Source of the DNA: Solibacillus sp. FSL W7-1436
GTDB taxonomy: Bacteria; Bacillota; Bacilli; Bacillales_A; Planococcaceae
Direction: 5' to 3'
DNA length: 64,000 bases
Assembly: GCF_038007305.1 (NCBI RefSeq)
Contig: NZ_JBBOWV010000001.1
Location: 2,842,501 to 2,906,500, forward strand
The notes under the pieces were generated by a model. The model ran no database searches and was not told where the DNA came from. It saw only the letters and a program-made list of their open reading frames with translations. The position numbers and the translations under genes are program-made. Every line of letters starts with the position of its first letter. Position 1 is the stretch's first letter. Shown in pieces: positions 43,113 to 52,341 of this stretch.

Positions 43113-44336
43113 ATGAAACATGTCATTGCGTTAGATGTTAGTAAAGGCAAAAGTTCGGTCGTTATTTATGATCGGTATCGAAAATGTGAGTTTGAAGGCG
43201 AATTAAATCACACACGAATTGACTTTGAGCGATTACACGAGCGTATCGAAGAAATGAAGAAACTAGATGGACAAGCTCCTGAAATTGTATTTGAAGCAAC
43301 AGGCGTCTATTCCAAATCAGTAGAAGCGTTTTTCAAAAATCATGGCTATACATATAGTCGGATGAATCCACTTGAAGCGAATTTACAGATGGCGAAAATG
43401 CGACGCCATAAAACGGATGTAAGTGACGCACATGAACTAGCCAAAACGCATTTTAGATTGGAACGTGAAGCGACTTACGTTCAAGATGATTATTATGAAC
43501 AGATGCGTGCACTTACACGCTATTATGATGAAATCGATGAGGAAATGATTTTACTAAAGAGTCGGATGCATGCGATTTTACAGATGAGTTTTCCAGAGCT
43601 TGAAAAACTCATTACGCCAAGTTCCGCATTATTTTTAAATATCGTACAGCTTTACCCACACCCTACCTTTGTTTTGTCTCATTCAAAAACCGTCATAAAA
43701 AATCGGTTGAAGGCGAATACGAAAAAGAACCTTTCCCTTACTCGTGCAGAGAAAAAAGCCGTTGAACTGATGGAAGCAGCTCAAAATAGTTATCCGGCCA
43801 TTAAGCCGACAGATGTAAGGTGTGATCAAGTAAAGGATTACGCAACTCGTATTGCAGAACTGAAGGAAAAGAAAGAGGCGCTTGTCCAACAGATGACGGA
43901 GCTATCAAAAGAACGTCAAGAATATCTTGTATTACGCTCCATCCCTGGTGTGGGTGAATCAACAGCTTGTCGCTTGATTGGTGAAATCGGTGATATTCGC
44001 CGCTTCCGAAATGCAAAACAATTAAACGCCTACGCAGGGATCGATATCATGCGCTATCAATCCGGGAACACACAATATCGGGATCGTATCAATAAGCGTG
44101 GGAATAAACATTTGCGGAAAATTTTATATTTCATGATGCAAGGGATGCTTATGTTAAAAGAGAAACCAAATCATTTTGCGGATTACTATTATAAATTAAA
44201 AACGCAACCTCAGAGAAAGCCTCATAAGGTTGCGATCATCGCCTGTGTTAATAAGTTTCTGAAAGTGACATTTCAGTTATTAACACGAGGCATCCTTTAC
44301 GATTATGAGTCCGCACTACCAGCTCAGAAATCGTAA
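43113..44336 (+). CDS. IS110-family transposase (DEDD recombinase)
   Basis: The 407-residue protein has the N-terminal DEDD RuvC-like domain (Asp in IALDVSKGKSS, Glu in VFEATGVYSKS, Asp residues in RRHKTDVSDAHELAK), a central coiled-coil, and the C-terminal transposase_20 domain (LRSIPGVGESTACRLIGEIGD, with the conserved Ser in MRYQSGNT and RINKRGNKHLRKILY). It is intact and should be active in RNA-guided recombination with its bridge RNA. AAAAGGAGAATG precedes the start. The G+C looks slightly different from neighbours, as expected for mobile DNA. Confidence 0.95.
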   Translation: MKHVIALDVSKGKSSVVIYDRYRKCEFEGELNHTRIDFERLHERIEEMKKLDGQAPEIVFEATGVYSKSVEAFFKNHGYTYSRMNPLEANLQMAKMRRHKTDVSDAHELAKTHFRLEREATYVQDDYYEQMRALTRYYDEIDEEMILLKSRMHAILQMSFPELEKLITPSSALFLNIVQLYPHPTFVLSHSKTVIKNRLKANTKKNLSLTRAEKKAVELMEAAQNSYPAIKPTDVRCDQVKDYATRIAELKEKKEALVQQMTELSKERQEYLVLRSIPGVGESTACRLIGEIGDIRRFRNAKQLNAYAGIDIMRYQSGNTQYRDRINKRGNKHLRKILYFMMQGMLMLKEKPNHFADYYYKLKTQPQRKPHKVAIIACVNKFLKVTFQLLTRGILYDYESALPAQKS

Positions 44337-44362
44337 TAAAACGTAACTCCACTATATCATAC

Positions 44363-44400
44363 AGACCTCTCGAAAAAAATAAAAATCGTTAGGTCTTTTT
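44363..44400 (+). terminator. terminator of the IS110 transposase
   Basis: AGACCT (44363-44368) and AGGTCT (44391-44396) with an inner CGA/TCG pair, followed by a T run. Confidence 0.6.
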
Positions 44401-44506
44401 GGCATATAAAAATATAAGTGTAAAATAAAGAGAGAAACTATGCCCCTACACTTAAATCTAAAATAGCTACAAAAGTTGAAGAATACACTTGATTAATCGT
44501 AAGAAG

Positions 44507-44747
44507 GGGGCCGGGACATAAGTAGAATAACCGTTAAATAAGAGGAAAGACATTATTAAAAAACGGATATTCGAAAAATTGATTGGAATGCAGGGCGACT
44601 CCTGCGGGAATAGCGTGACGCCTGAGACTACAGGCTCAGGCCACGCCCGCGGAAAGCGTCCCGGAATGGAAATCAATTTTAACGTTCAGCAAAAACACTA
44701 TTTTTCTCTGAGAGAAAAATAGTGTTTTTGGGTTATGTCCCGGCCTC
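44507..44747 (+). repeat. 240-bp structured repeat, copy B (MITE-like)
   Basis: The reverse complement of copy A (31998-32238), differing by eye at two positions only. It begins GGGGCCGGGACATAA and ends TTATGTCCCGGCC, the same inverted ends. It lies about 100 nt downstream of the IS110 terminator. Nothing else was recognised in the rest of the spacer (44404-44506 and 44748-44845). Confidence 0.85.
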
Positions 44748-44845
44748 TTACATATTTTGGTGTGTTGAAATTCCTGCTTATCATGCCCGAATTAATCATT
44801 AACTCTTTCCAGTCGTTACTTGCACAGTTTTCATATGATTACCGG

Positions 44846-46381
44846 CTAGTTTTTTTTCTGACCATCTGAGGGATGCTGTTTTTTCGGTCGAATATATAGA
44901 CCTAACTTTTTCCGCTCGGCCATTAATGATTTGTAGAGCGAAAGAATCATCAGCAAAATGATAAATGAGAATGGGAAGGCGACAATAATCGCGGCATTCT
45001 GCAAGGCGGTCAGACCACCGGAAAACAGAAGACTTGCAGCAATGGCAGCCTGTAAAATTCCCCAAATCAATTTTATTTTAAATGATGGGTTCATCGATCC
45101 GAATGTTGTTTGCATACCAAGCACAAATGTAGCTGAATCGGCCGAAGTGATAAAGAATACCGCGACAAGCAAGAGGGCGATAATCGATAAAATAAAGCCG
45201 AGTGGCATTTGGTCAAATACACCGAATAAAAGCTGTTCTGTCGGTAAATCAACAAGCCCTTCATCTTTTGTCAAATATGTTTCAATCGCCGTCGTTCCAA
45301 ACGTTGCAAACCAGAAAATACTAACAAGTGTCGGTGCTAAAATAACTCCCATTAAAAATTCACGGATTGTTCGACCTTTTGAAATACGTGCAATAAAAAT
45401 ACCGACAAATGGAGACCATGACATCCACCATGCCCAATAGAAAATTGTCCATCCGTTAATCCAATCACGGCTGCCGGCATCACCCGGCTCCATACGTAAA
45501 CTCATTTGCACAAAGTTTTGTAAATAACTGCCGAGTCCTGATGTAAAATCATTCATGATGGAAACAGTAGGACCAATAAATAAAGTTAATAACAATAATG
45601 CAGCCGCTAAGTAGAGGTTCCAATTACTTAACAGTTGAATACCTTTATCAAGACCGGTTGAAGCGGAAATGATAAACAATACCGTAACGATAACAATAAT
45701 GATTAATTGAACAGTAAAGTTAATTGGAAGGTCAAATAAATAGGATAGACCGCCATTTATTTGCTGTGCACCTAAACCGAGTGTTGTTGCAACACCGATT
45801 ACTGTAGCGAAGACCGCGATAATATCAATTGTATATCCAATAGGACCCTTTGTTTTTTCACCGAAAAGAGGAAAAAGTGTGGAACTTATCAAACCGGGTG
45901 CACCTTTACGGAAATTAGAGTAGGCGAGTGCTAATGCAACTACACCATAAATAGCCCAAGCGGAAATTCCCCAATGGAAGAACGTATATCGAAAAGAATC
46001 TTTCAATGCTTGCTGGGAACCTTCGGGAGCCTGCGGGGAACTAATAGCAAAATGTGATAATGGTTCCGCTGCTCCCCAGAAAACTAAACCAATCCCCATT
46101 CCAGCACTAAACAGCATCGCAAACCACGATGCATTGCTGTAGTCCGGACGGTCAGTCGGCTTACCGAGACGTATCGCTCCAACAGGACTCAATATGAGGA
46201 AAATACAAAACGCAATAATGATTGCAACAACTAATAAATAATACCAGCCAAAATTATAAGTAAGTAAATTTTGAATGTTTTTGGTGACATTTTCTAATGT
46301 TTGTGGAGCGAGTACACCAACTAGTACTGCCAGCATTACTAGTGTAAATGAGCTCCAAAAAACGATGCCTACTTTTTTCAT
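44846..46381 (-). CDS. BCCT-family betaine/choline transporter (OpuD-like)
   Basis: The 511-residue protein has twelve membrane helices and the BCCT signature region ([21 protein letters not shown]; the [17 protein letters not shown] segment of the substrate site). BCCT carriers import glycine betaine, choline or similar osmoprotectants with Na+. The ATG at 46381 (MKKVGIVFW) follows CGGAGG; the eight upstream codons are not needed. Two sigma-B-like promoters lie upstream, fitting osmotic or general stress induction. Confidence 0.92.
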   Translation of the reverse strand: MKKVGIVFWSSFTLVMLAVLVGVLAPQTLENVTKNIQNLLTYNFGWYYLLVVAIIIAFCIFLILSPVGAIRLGKPTDRPDYSNASWFAMLFSAGMGIGLVFWGAAEPLSHFAISSPQAPEGSQQALKDSFRYTFFHWGISAWAIYGVVALALAYSNFRKGAPGLISSTLFPLFGEKTKGPIGYTIDIIAVFATVIGVATTLGLGAQQINGGLSYLFDLPINFTVQLIIIVIVTVLFIISASTGLDKGIQLLSNWNLYLAAALLLLTLFIGPTVSIMNDFTSGLGSYLQNFVQMSLRMEPGDAGSRDWINGWTIFYWAWWMSWSPFVGIFIARISKGRTIREFLMGVILAPTLVSIFWFATFGTTAIETYLTKDEGLVDLPTEQLLFGVFDQMPLGFILSIIALLLVAVFFITSADSATFVLGMQTTFGSMNPSFKIKLIWGILQAAIAASLLFSGGLTALQNAAIIVAFPFSFIILLMILSLYKSLMAERKKLGLYIRPKKQHPSDGQKKN

Positions 46382-46414
46382 TTTATAACCTCCGTTCAGT
46401 GACATATAAATGTA

Positions 46415-46438
46415 TTACCCAGTTTGAAAAAAATAAAC
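46415..46438 (-). promoter_or_regulatory. sigma-B-like promoter P1 of the BCCT gene
   Basis: On the minus strand GTTT (46438-46435), 14 nt, GGGTAA (46420-46415): the sigma-B pattern GTTT-N14-GGGWAW. Confidence 0.6.
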
Positions 46439-46549
46439 ATTTTTAATGAAATAGTAGTTCAGAAATAGGGTGGACCTTGTTCGAAGTAGATATTTGTAAA
46501 TGGGTCCAGCTATAAAATGTATACAAATACAAAAGCGCTTCTCTATATA

Positions 46550-46573
46550 TTACCCAGTTTTCCCGAATTTAAC
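46550..46573 (-). promoter_or_regulatory. sigma-B-like promoter P2 of the BCCT gene
   Basis: GTTA (46573-46570), 14 nt, GGGTAA (46555-46550). Both promoters share the word ACTGGGTAATA around the -10. Confidence 0.45.
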
Positions 46574-46578
46574 TAAAG

Positions 46579-46609
46579 TGAATAACTCTTTTATAAATTT
46601 CCTATACTG
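46579..46609 (+). promoter_or_regulatory. sigma-G-like promoter of the ger operon
   Basis: TGAATA (46579-46584), an 18-nt spacer and TATACTG (46603-46609) agree with the forespore sigma-G pattern (TGAATA/CATACTA). It is 26 nt before the gerA-type start. Confidence 0.65.
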
Positions 46610-46634
46610 TGACAAAAAGGGAGGGGGAATCGTA

Positions 46635-48161
46635 TTGACACAAACAATGGAAATAAAGCAGGAAATTAAACGACTTAACAAGCAATTCCTCCATTCATCG
46701 GATTTTGTTGCAAAAGAAATTCAGCTCGGCCAGGAGCAAAACGTCATTTTATGCTATTATTCATCACTTGTAAACAAAACGGATGTTGAACAGAACCTTT
46801 TAAATCTGAAAAAGCTGAGTGAATCTTCAACTCAGAAAGACCTGAATTCAAGTCAAATGGCTGATCAATCGCTACTGGATGACTCAGTAGAAAATAGTGA
46901 TAAAAATCAAACTTCTGCAGCCCAAAAACAACAGTTAATTAATGAAGAAACGATTACGATTACTACAGAAAAATATGATGAGCAAAAGCTTGTTGATTAT
47001 TTATGTAACGGTGAGACCTTAATTATTCTATTACAGTCCAAACAGATGATTCGATTACAAAATGCGGAATTTGCCCATAAATCGCCGGAAGAACCCGAAA
47101 ACGAACAAATATTGAGGGGTTCGCATGAAGGATTGGTTGAAAATTTAGATGTTAATATTCAGCTGATCCGAAAACGAATTAAGAACAATAAACTTGTCGT
47201 TAAAACGATACAACTTGGAAATGAAACGAGGACAACAGTTTATTACTTTTATGTAGAAAATGTAGTGGATAGTGAGGCACTTAAAATAGTTGAAAATCGG
47301 TTGAATGCAATCGATTTGGATATGTTATATAGCACGGGTCAGTTAGAGGAATATTTAGATGATCAAGTATGGTCACCGTTTCCTCAACTTCTGCTTACAG
47401 AACGGCCAGACCGTGTAGTTGCCAATATTTTGGAAGGTAAAATAGCGGTAATGAGTGATTTGTCTAACAATGCAATCATTGGGCCGGTTACATTTTTTTC
47501 GTTCTATCAAACACCGGATGATTTCAACTCCCGTGTAATTGTCGGTACATTTTACAGATTGACACGATTATTCGGTTTTGTATCCGCTATATTTTTGCCT
47601 GCTTTTTATATTGCGATTGTAAGTTTTCATTTTGAAGTGCTCCCGCTAGAACTTGCAAATAAGGTGAAATCGGATATTAACCAGATTCCATACAGACCAC
47701 TTATTGAAGCGATGATTATGGAAATAACGATTGAATTGATCCGTGAAGCCAGTGTCCGCTTGCCCAAGTCAATCGGGCAGACAATTGGTATCGTTGGAGG
47801 TCTTGTAATTGGCGATGCCATTGTCAGCGCGGGGCTAGTATCAAATTTGATGGTAATTGTTGTAGCGTTTACAGCTATATCGAGTTTCGTAGTGCCCTCA
47901 ATAGAACTTAATACGACGATACGGACGCTTCGTTTCCCGTTTATGTTTTTAGCATCTCTATTTGGATTTTTCGGAATTGTAATCGGTACATTTTTATTGG
48001 TTATTCACTTATTAAATTTAAGTTCTTTAAAACGCCCTTATTTTTCACCGGTTATTCCATTTGATCCAGTAGGAATGCGAAAGGTTTTTTTCCGCGGTCC
48101 ATATTATGGAGCTAACAGACAGGCTCGAAGCTTTAAATCGAAAAGGAATGATAGAGAATGA
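46635..48161 (+). CDS. spore germination protein, GerA subunit A type
   Basis: The 508-residue protein has a soluble N-terminal half (about 1-290) and a membrane half with four to five helices; segments DRVVANILEGKIAVM, FRLTRLFGFVSAIFLPAFYIA and EASVRLPKSIGQTIGIVGGLVIGDA are typical of the GerA/SpoVAF family. In spores the A, B and C subunits form a nutrient receptor in the inner membrane. The TTG start at 46635 follows GAGGGGGA; the frame extends further 5' only by chance. The B gene overlaps by 4 nt. Confidence 0.93.
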   Translation: MTQTMEIKQEIKRLNKQFLHSSDFVAKEIQLGQEQNVILCYYSSLVNKTDVEQNLLNLKKLSESSTQKDLNSSQMADQSLLDDSVENSDKNQTSAAQKQQLINEETITITTEKYDEQKLVDYLCNGETLIILLQSKQMIRLQNAEFAHKSPEEPENEQILRGSHEGLVENLDVNIQLIRKRIKNNKLVVKTIQLGNETRTTVYYFYVENVVDSEALKIVENRLNAIDLDMLYSTGQLEEYLDDQVWSPFPQLLLTERPDRVVANILEGKIAVMSDLSNNAIIGPVTFFSFYQTPDDFNSRVIVGTFYRLTRLFGFVSAIFLPAFYIAIVSFHFEVLPLELANKVKSDINQIPYRPLIEAMIMEITIELIREASVRLPKSIGQTIGIVGGLVIGDAIVSAGLVSNLMVIVVAFTAISSFVVPSIELNTTIRTLRFPFMFLASLFGFFGIVIGTFLLVIHLLNLSSLKRPYFSPVIPFDPVGMRKVFFRGPYYGANRQARSFKSKRNDRE

Positions 48162-49204
48162 CAATCCAGTTAACAAAGATGCAATTATTTCTGTTAATGT
48201 TTGTAATGCAAACCGGATTTGTCTATACATCCTTCCAAAATATGGTTATCGAACATAGCAAACGTGATGCTACGTTTCAGTTTCTTATTGTTGCGTTCAT
48301 CTTTTTCCTGCAGGTATTGTTTTTTGAACGTATGCATCAATATTTTTTCTTGAACAGATTTACAAAAGCATTGTATCTCATTTACTGGACAAGCTATATT
48401 GTTGTGTTTGTCGTCTACATTACGTATGTACTAACGACTTGGGTTTTTCCAAATACACCGGAAATTGTGCTGATAGCAATATATTTATCCGTTTGCCTAT
48501 ACGCAAGTATTAGCAGGCCTGAAACAGCAATCAATATTGGCGTCGTTTTAATTCCAATGTTCTTACTGTTTTTATTTTTTATGTTTTTAACTTTGCCCAG
48601 TTTACAAGTGACGAATTTGCTGCCATTTTTTTACAATCTTTCCGATACATGGTATATGGGATTTGTTTTCAGTACGTATGCATTTGGCGGCGCAGAAATG
48701 TATATTGTTCTTCGTAAATATTTAGCTAAAGGTGTAAAAGTGTCGAAAAAGGCACTGGCTATATATTTTTCAATATTAACAAGTTTTTACTTACTTTCCA
48801 TTACGTTTACATTGATGTTTTTTTCTTTGGATGAAATAAAACTTATTCCTGAACCAATTTTGTATATATTACACTCGACAGAAGTGACATTTATAAAAAG
48901 GCTCGATCTATTTTTTGTTTACATTTGGCTTTCATGGTCTTTAGTTGCAATCGTCAATTACGTGCTTGTTATAAGAGTTGTGTATTTTGAAAACAAAATT
49001 AAATATCCGAAAGTAAAACTGCTTATTTTTTTCGCAGTTACGGGCGTGACAGCAGATTTCCTCATACGCTTTTCAGTGCTGGAATTTTTTAAACATAATT
49101 TAGTTTATGGAAATATCGCATTTACTTTTTTATTGCCAATTCTCATCATACTTATCAACAAGATAAGGGGGCGGACCGTATCCGATTCGGCAAAACCATC
49201 TTAG
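48158..49204 (+). CDS. spore germination protein, GerB subunit type
   Basis: The 348-residue membrane protein has ten helices and belongs to the GerB (APC superfamily) permeases, the germinant-binding subunit of the receptor. It starts MTIQLTKMQLFLLMFVMQTG and has the AFGGAEMYIVLRKYL region. ATGA overlap with the A subunit gives translational coupling; its 3' end overlaps the C subunit frame by about 25 nt. Confidence 0.92.
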   Translation: MTIQLTKMQLFLLMFVMQTGFVYTSFQNMVIEHSKRDATFQFLIVAFIFFLQVLFFERMHQYFFLNRFTKALYLIYWTSYIVVFVVYITYVLTTWVFPNTPEIVLIAIYLSVCLYASISRPETAINIGVVLIPMFLLFLFFMFLTLPSLQVTNLLPFFYNLSDTWYMGFVFSTYAFGGAEMYIVLRKYLAKGVKVSKKALAIYFSILTSFYLLSITFTLMFFSLDEIKLIPEPILYILHSTEVTFIKRLDLFFVYIWLSWSLVAIVNYVLVIRVVYFENKIKYPKVKLLIFFAVTGVTADFLIRFSVLEFFKHNLVYGNIAFTFLLPILIILINKIRGRTVSDSAKPS

Positions 49205-50244
49205 TAATTGTTGTTCCTCTAATACTGGCAGGATGTTGGGATGAGAGGCTTTATAAAAATTCCTCCGTCGTATCGCTAACAGGTTTTGAAGGGGAAATAG
49301 GAAAGTTAACTGCCTATTATGCTTATCCGGAAGCGACAACTAATGAAATGAAAACCATTATTATTACAGGTGAGGGTGTTTCACCACGTGACGTACGTCA
49401 GGATGCAGAACTGAAAGTCGAACAAACATTGGATTTATCCGTTTTATCAACGATTTTGATTTCTGAAAAGACTGCAGAACATGATATTTATAAATTTTTG
49501 GATGGTTATTTTCGTGATGCGAATAGTCCTGTCACTTCTAAACTAGCCATTGTTCAAGGAGATTTGAAGCCATTTTTTGAAGTAAGTGAAGATAAGCAAA
49601 GTACGGCAGGGGATTTTTATGATCGCTTTATTACAAGCTTGGAAGAGAATTCAATGGTCATCCCTTACACGTTGCAAACAGCATCTTCTGTCCTTTTTGA
49701 AAATGCCCAAGACCTGGCTTTGCCTTATTTAATAATGGGAGAAGAGCAACATCCCAAAGCAGAGGGACTCGTACTCTTTTCCGGGCGCTCTTTCACTGGT
49801 AAAAAATTGTCAATAGATGAAGCGGTTTTATTAAATATCTTAAATGATTCCCTTGGATTTGCTACTCGTATCTCATATTTATATGAGGAAAGTCCAGTAA
49901 CAGTAAGGATCAATGAATCAAAACGTAAGTTTGATATTTCAGAAAATAAAATTGAAATCCCCTTAAAACTGGAGTTCATTCTTTCTGAATTTCCGGACGA
50001 TAATTTAGATGAAACAAACAAGAGAATAGAGCTTGAAAAATTTTTGGAAGATGAAATTGAAAAAGATATGAAGGAAGTAATCAAAAAATTACAGGAAGCA
50101 AAGTGTGATGCAATCGGAATCGGACGACATGTAAGAGCATTTCACCCGAAATGGTTTAAAGAAGATTGGAATGAGCACTTTTCAACTTTGGATATTTCCC
50201 CAAAAGTAGATGTAGAAATCGTTAAAACGGGTATATTGGAGTAA
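49180..50244 (+). CDS. spore germination lipoprotein, GerC type; non-standard start
   Basis: The Ger(x)C-family frame runs from before 49200 to 50244. It contains a clear lipoprotein signal (IRFGKTILVIVVPLILAGC; Cys near residue 20) and GerC features (CWDERLYKN; GEGVSPRDVRQDAELKVEQ). No ATG, GTG or TTG lies between the upstream in-frame stop (about 49096) and the lipobox. An ATC at 49180 is 8 nt after AAGGGGG, so it is the best start. The first ATG (49348) would remove the lipobox and 56 residues. It is therefore either a rare ATC start or a start-codon mutation that weakens the receptor. From 49180 the product is 354 residues, close to the family's usual size. Confidence 0.75.
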   Translation: MRFGKTILVIVVPLILAGCWDERLYKNSSVVSLTGFEGEIGKLTAYYAYPEATTNEMKTIIITGEGVSPRDVRQDAELKVEQTLDLSVLSTILISEKTAEHDIYKFLDGYFRDANSPVTSKLAIVQGDLKPFFEVSEDKQSTAGDFYDRFITSLEENSMVIPYTLQTASSVLFENAQDLALPYLIMGEEQHPKAEGLVLFSGRSFTGKKLSIDEAVLLNILNDSLGFATRISYLYEESPVTVRINESKRKFDISENKIEIPLKLEFILSEFPDDNLDETNKRIELEKFLEDEIEKDMKEVIKKLQEAKCDAIGIGRHVRAFHPKWFKEDWNEHFSTLDISPKVDVEIVKTGILE

Positions 50245-50291
50245 CTGTAGAGAATTAAATTCAGTTAATTTTTTGTGAAAGGGTGTCCGTT

Positions 50292-51128
50292 TTGGATAAA
50301 AAAATGAATTACGGTGATGACTATAAATTTATACCTGCTACTTCTGTTCAAAGTGGTGTAAGTGAGGAGTTATTGCCCGACCTATATGTTCACACGATTC
50401 AAATTGCCAATATTGTTTTTTATGGCAGCCCTGATTATAACGACTTTGTTTTAATAGACGCCGGGATGCCGAAAAGCGCACAAGAAATTATTGATGCGGC
50501 AGAAAAAAGATACGGAAAAAATGCAAAACCGAATGCAATTATTTTGACACATGGGCATTTTGATCATGTCGGGGCGATCATTGAACTTGTTGAACATTGG
50601 CAAGTACCGGTTTTCGCTCACAAGCTGGAACTGCCGTATTTAACTGGCCTGGAAAATTATCCGGAGCCCGACCCTCCTGTTGATAGCGGATTAGTCGCTA
50701 AAATGTCTCCGATGTTCCCGAATGAAGCGATTGACTTGGGGGAATCTGTCCAGGAGCTTCCATCAGATGGAACTGTACCTTTCATGGACGGATTTAAGTG
50801 GATTCATACTCCGGGTCATACACCTGGACATGTTTCGTTATTTAGAGAGCGCGACAGAGCACTTATTGCAGGAGATGCTTTTGTTACGGTCAAACAGGAA
50901 TCTTTATATAAAGTATTTACTCAGGAAAAAGAAGTGAACGGTCCACCGAAGTATTTGACTCCGGACTGGACTGCCGCGTTTGATTCGGTAAAAAAACTGG
51001 CAGCATTAAATCCTTCTGTGGCGGTTACCGGTCATGGAGTACCGATGAGTGGGGCGGAGCTAAGCGAGGGGCTGCGTAAACTTGTCGATGATTTTGATCA
51101 GATAGCATTGCCAAAGAATAAGAAATAG
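50292..51128 (+). CDS. MBL-fold metallo-hydrolase
   Basis: The 278-residue protein has the metallo-beta-lactamase motif THGHFDHVGA (HxHxDH), later His in TPGHTPGHVS, an Asp in LIAGDAF and a His in VTGHGVPMSG, so the dinuclear metal site is complete. The family includes glyoxalase II, lactonases and hydrolases; the substrate is unknown. A frame opens at GTG 50283, but the TTG at 50292 has better spacing from AAAGGG. It may be co-transcribed with the ger genes (47-nt gap). Confidence 0.88.
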   Translation: MDKKMNYGDDYKFIPATSVQSGVSEELLPDLYVHTIQIANIVFYGSPDYNDFVLIDAGMPKSAQEIIDAAEKRYGKNAKPNAIILTHGHFDHVGAIIELVEHWQVPVFAHKLELPYLTGLENYPEPDPPVDSGLVAKMSPMFPNEAIDLGESVQELPSDGTVPFMDGFKWIHTPGHTPGHVSLFRERDRALIAGDAFVTVKQESLYKVFTQEKEVNGPPKYLTPDWTAAFDSVKKLAALNPSVAVTGHGVPMSGAELSEGLRKLVDDFDQIALPKNKK

Positions 51129-51135
51129 GTAAGTA

Positions 51136-51181
51136 AAAAAATCATCCGTTTACTCGGTTCATGAGCAAACGGATGATTTTT
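51136..51181. terminator. bidirectional terminator
   Basis: AAAAATCATCCGTTT and AAACGGATGATTTTT form a strong stem with an inner CTC/GAG pair, between convergent genes. Confidence 0.88.
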
Positions 51182-51226
51182 GAAGTGTATAGGTAGAGCG
51201 GGTCTGATTAAAGTACTTAAGCAGAA

Positions 51227-52084
51227 CTAATTATTCAAATCATATAACCCGGGGCTATGCTCATTTGGCATGTCCGGCATTAACGGTACCGGGAATCCTA
51301 CTGGTGGAGGTGTTACTTGATATTGTCCGCCATTTCGGCTTGGAGATTGTCCCTGCAAAATTTCACCGATTCTTGTAGGGTCCAGACGGAAGTTGAATTG
51401 ACAGTTATGGTAACCCATATCGACAAATTTTCGGCATTCGGGATATTTGTTAATATCGTAATTCGGTACAGGGAATAGTTTGCCCCAATTTACCCCTAAT
51501 GTTTCGAGTGCTTTAGCAAAAGCGTTTTGATGGGCATTATCACGCACGATTAAAAATGCGAGCGTTTCACGGAATGTCTGGTTTGAGCTCATTTCATAAA
51601 TCCGAGTTTTTTGCAGTACACCTGTAGATTCCAATACAAGATTATTCAGTAAGTCGGCGATGAGGTTGCCATGTGAGTAAACCCATGAGCCGTTCCATGG
51701 ATTTCCTGCTGCGTCTACCGGCAATGATGCTTGTGCGCCCATAATAAAATGGTGGGGATTTGCATGGAGGACCGCTTCATCCAATGGAGATTGATCCATC
51801 CCATTATTACCGGGAGCAGATGACTCTCCGGAATCATTCAATAGTTGATTGATCGTATTTTGAACAAGCTCGACGTGGGCAATCTCTTCCAAGAAGATAC
51901 CGCGCAGCAAATCCCTGAATTGAGTATCTTTACCTCGGAAATTGGAGCTTTGGAAGAAAAATTGCATCATTGTCCGCATTTCCCCGTAATGTCCGCCTAA
52001 AATTTCCTGTAAAACGCGGGCAGCCGCCGGATCTGGTTTGTCCGGTTTAATAATATTGATCAGTTCTTCTTTGTAGTAGTACAT
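51227..52084 (-). CDS. manganese catalase family protein
   Basis: The 285-residue protein is a non-haem Mn catalase: ferritin-like four-helix bundle with metal ligands in EILGGHYGEMRTMM, FLEEIAHVELV and the second helix pair (ESTGVLQKT, VRDNAHQNAF). It converts hydrogen peroxide to water and oxygen. Proteins of this type (YdbD, YjqC, CotJC) are frequent in spores of Bacillales. A sigma-G-like promoter and a PerR-like box are upstream. The C-terminal 40 residues are Pro/Gly-rich. Confidence 0.9.
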   Translation of the reverse strand: MYYYKEELINIIKPDKPDPAAARVLQEILGGHYGEMRTMMQFFFQSSNFRGKDTQFRDLLRGIFLEEIAHVELVQNTINQLLNDSGESSAPGNNGMDQSPLDEAVLHANPHHFIMGAQASLPVDAAGNPWNGSWVYSHGNLIADLLNNLVLESTGVLQKTRIYEMSSNQTFRETLAFLIVRDNAHQNAFAKALETLGVNWGKLFPVPNYDINKYPECRKFVDMGYHNCQFNFRLDPTRIGEILQGQSPSRNGGQYQVTPPPVGFPVPLMPDMPNEHSPGLYDLNN

Positions 52085-52145
52085 AGTTTCCCTCGCTTCT
52101 TTTATGTTCTTTCATAAAGAATGAATTATTCCATCCTTTTCAAAG

Positions 52146-52174
52146 TAGTATGTTCTATTTAAAGGAAGACATGC
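52146..52174 (-). promoter_or_regulatory. sigma-G-like promoter of the Mn-catalase gene
   Basis: On the minus strand GCATG (52174-52170), 17 nt, CATACTA (52152-52146). The -10 matches sigma-G exactly and the -35 matches GHATR. Confidence 0.5.
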
Positions 52175-52179
52175 CGATT

Positions 52180-52194
52180 TTGTAATTATTACAG
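52180..52194. promoter_or_regulatory. PerR-like box
   Basis: TTGTAATTATTACAG matches the PerR box TTATAATNATTATAA at 12 of 14 defined positions. It lies between two divergent catalase genes and could control either. Confidence 0.55.
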
Positions 52195-52341
52195 TGATAA
52201 GGTACTAGCCTTAAAGATTTAAATATTACGATTATATTTCTCAGGACTACTTTTCGGAAAATAGGGTAGAAAAGTAACAGAGATGGTTGAGTATAACTAA
52301 TCTTGTGAAACTTGCTATTTTTGGAATGAGGAGGATGTAAA

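Larger units (their letters stand above)
42929..44403 (+). mobile_element. IS110-family insertion sequence (ends approximate)
   Basis: The element consists of a structured non-coding leader, one DEDD transposase gene and a terminator. IS110 elements lack clear terminal inverted repeats and usually make no target duplication, so the exact ends cannot be fixed from one copy. It sits between the terminator of the CotX-like gene and repeat copy B; no gene seems to be disrupted. Confidence 0.7.

Noticed and set aside
49348-50244. GerC start at the first ATG
   Set aside because: It would delete the lipoprotein signal and conserved N-terminal part, which are clearly encoded in the same frame upstream.
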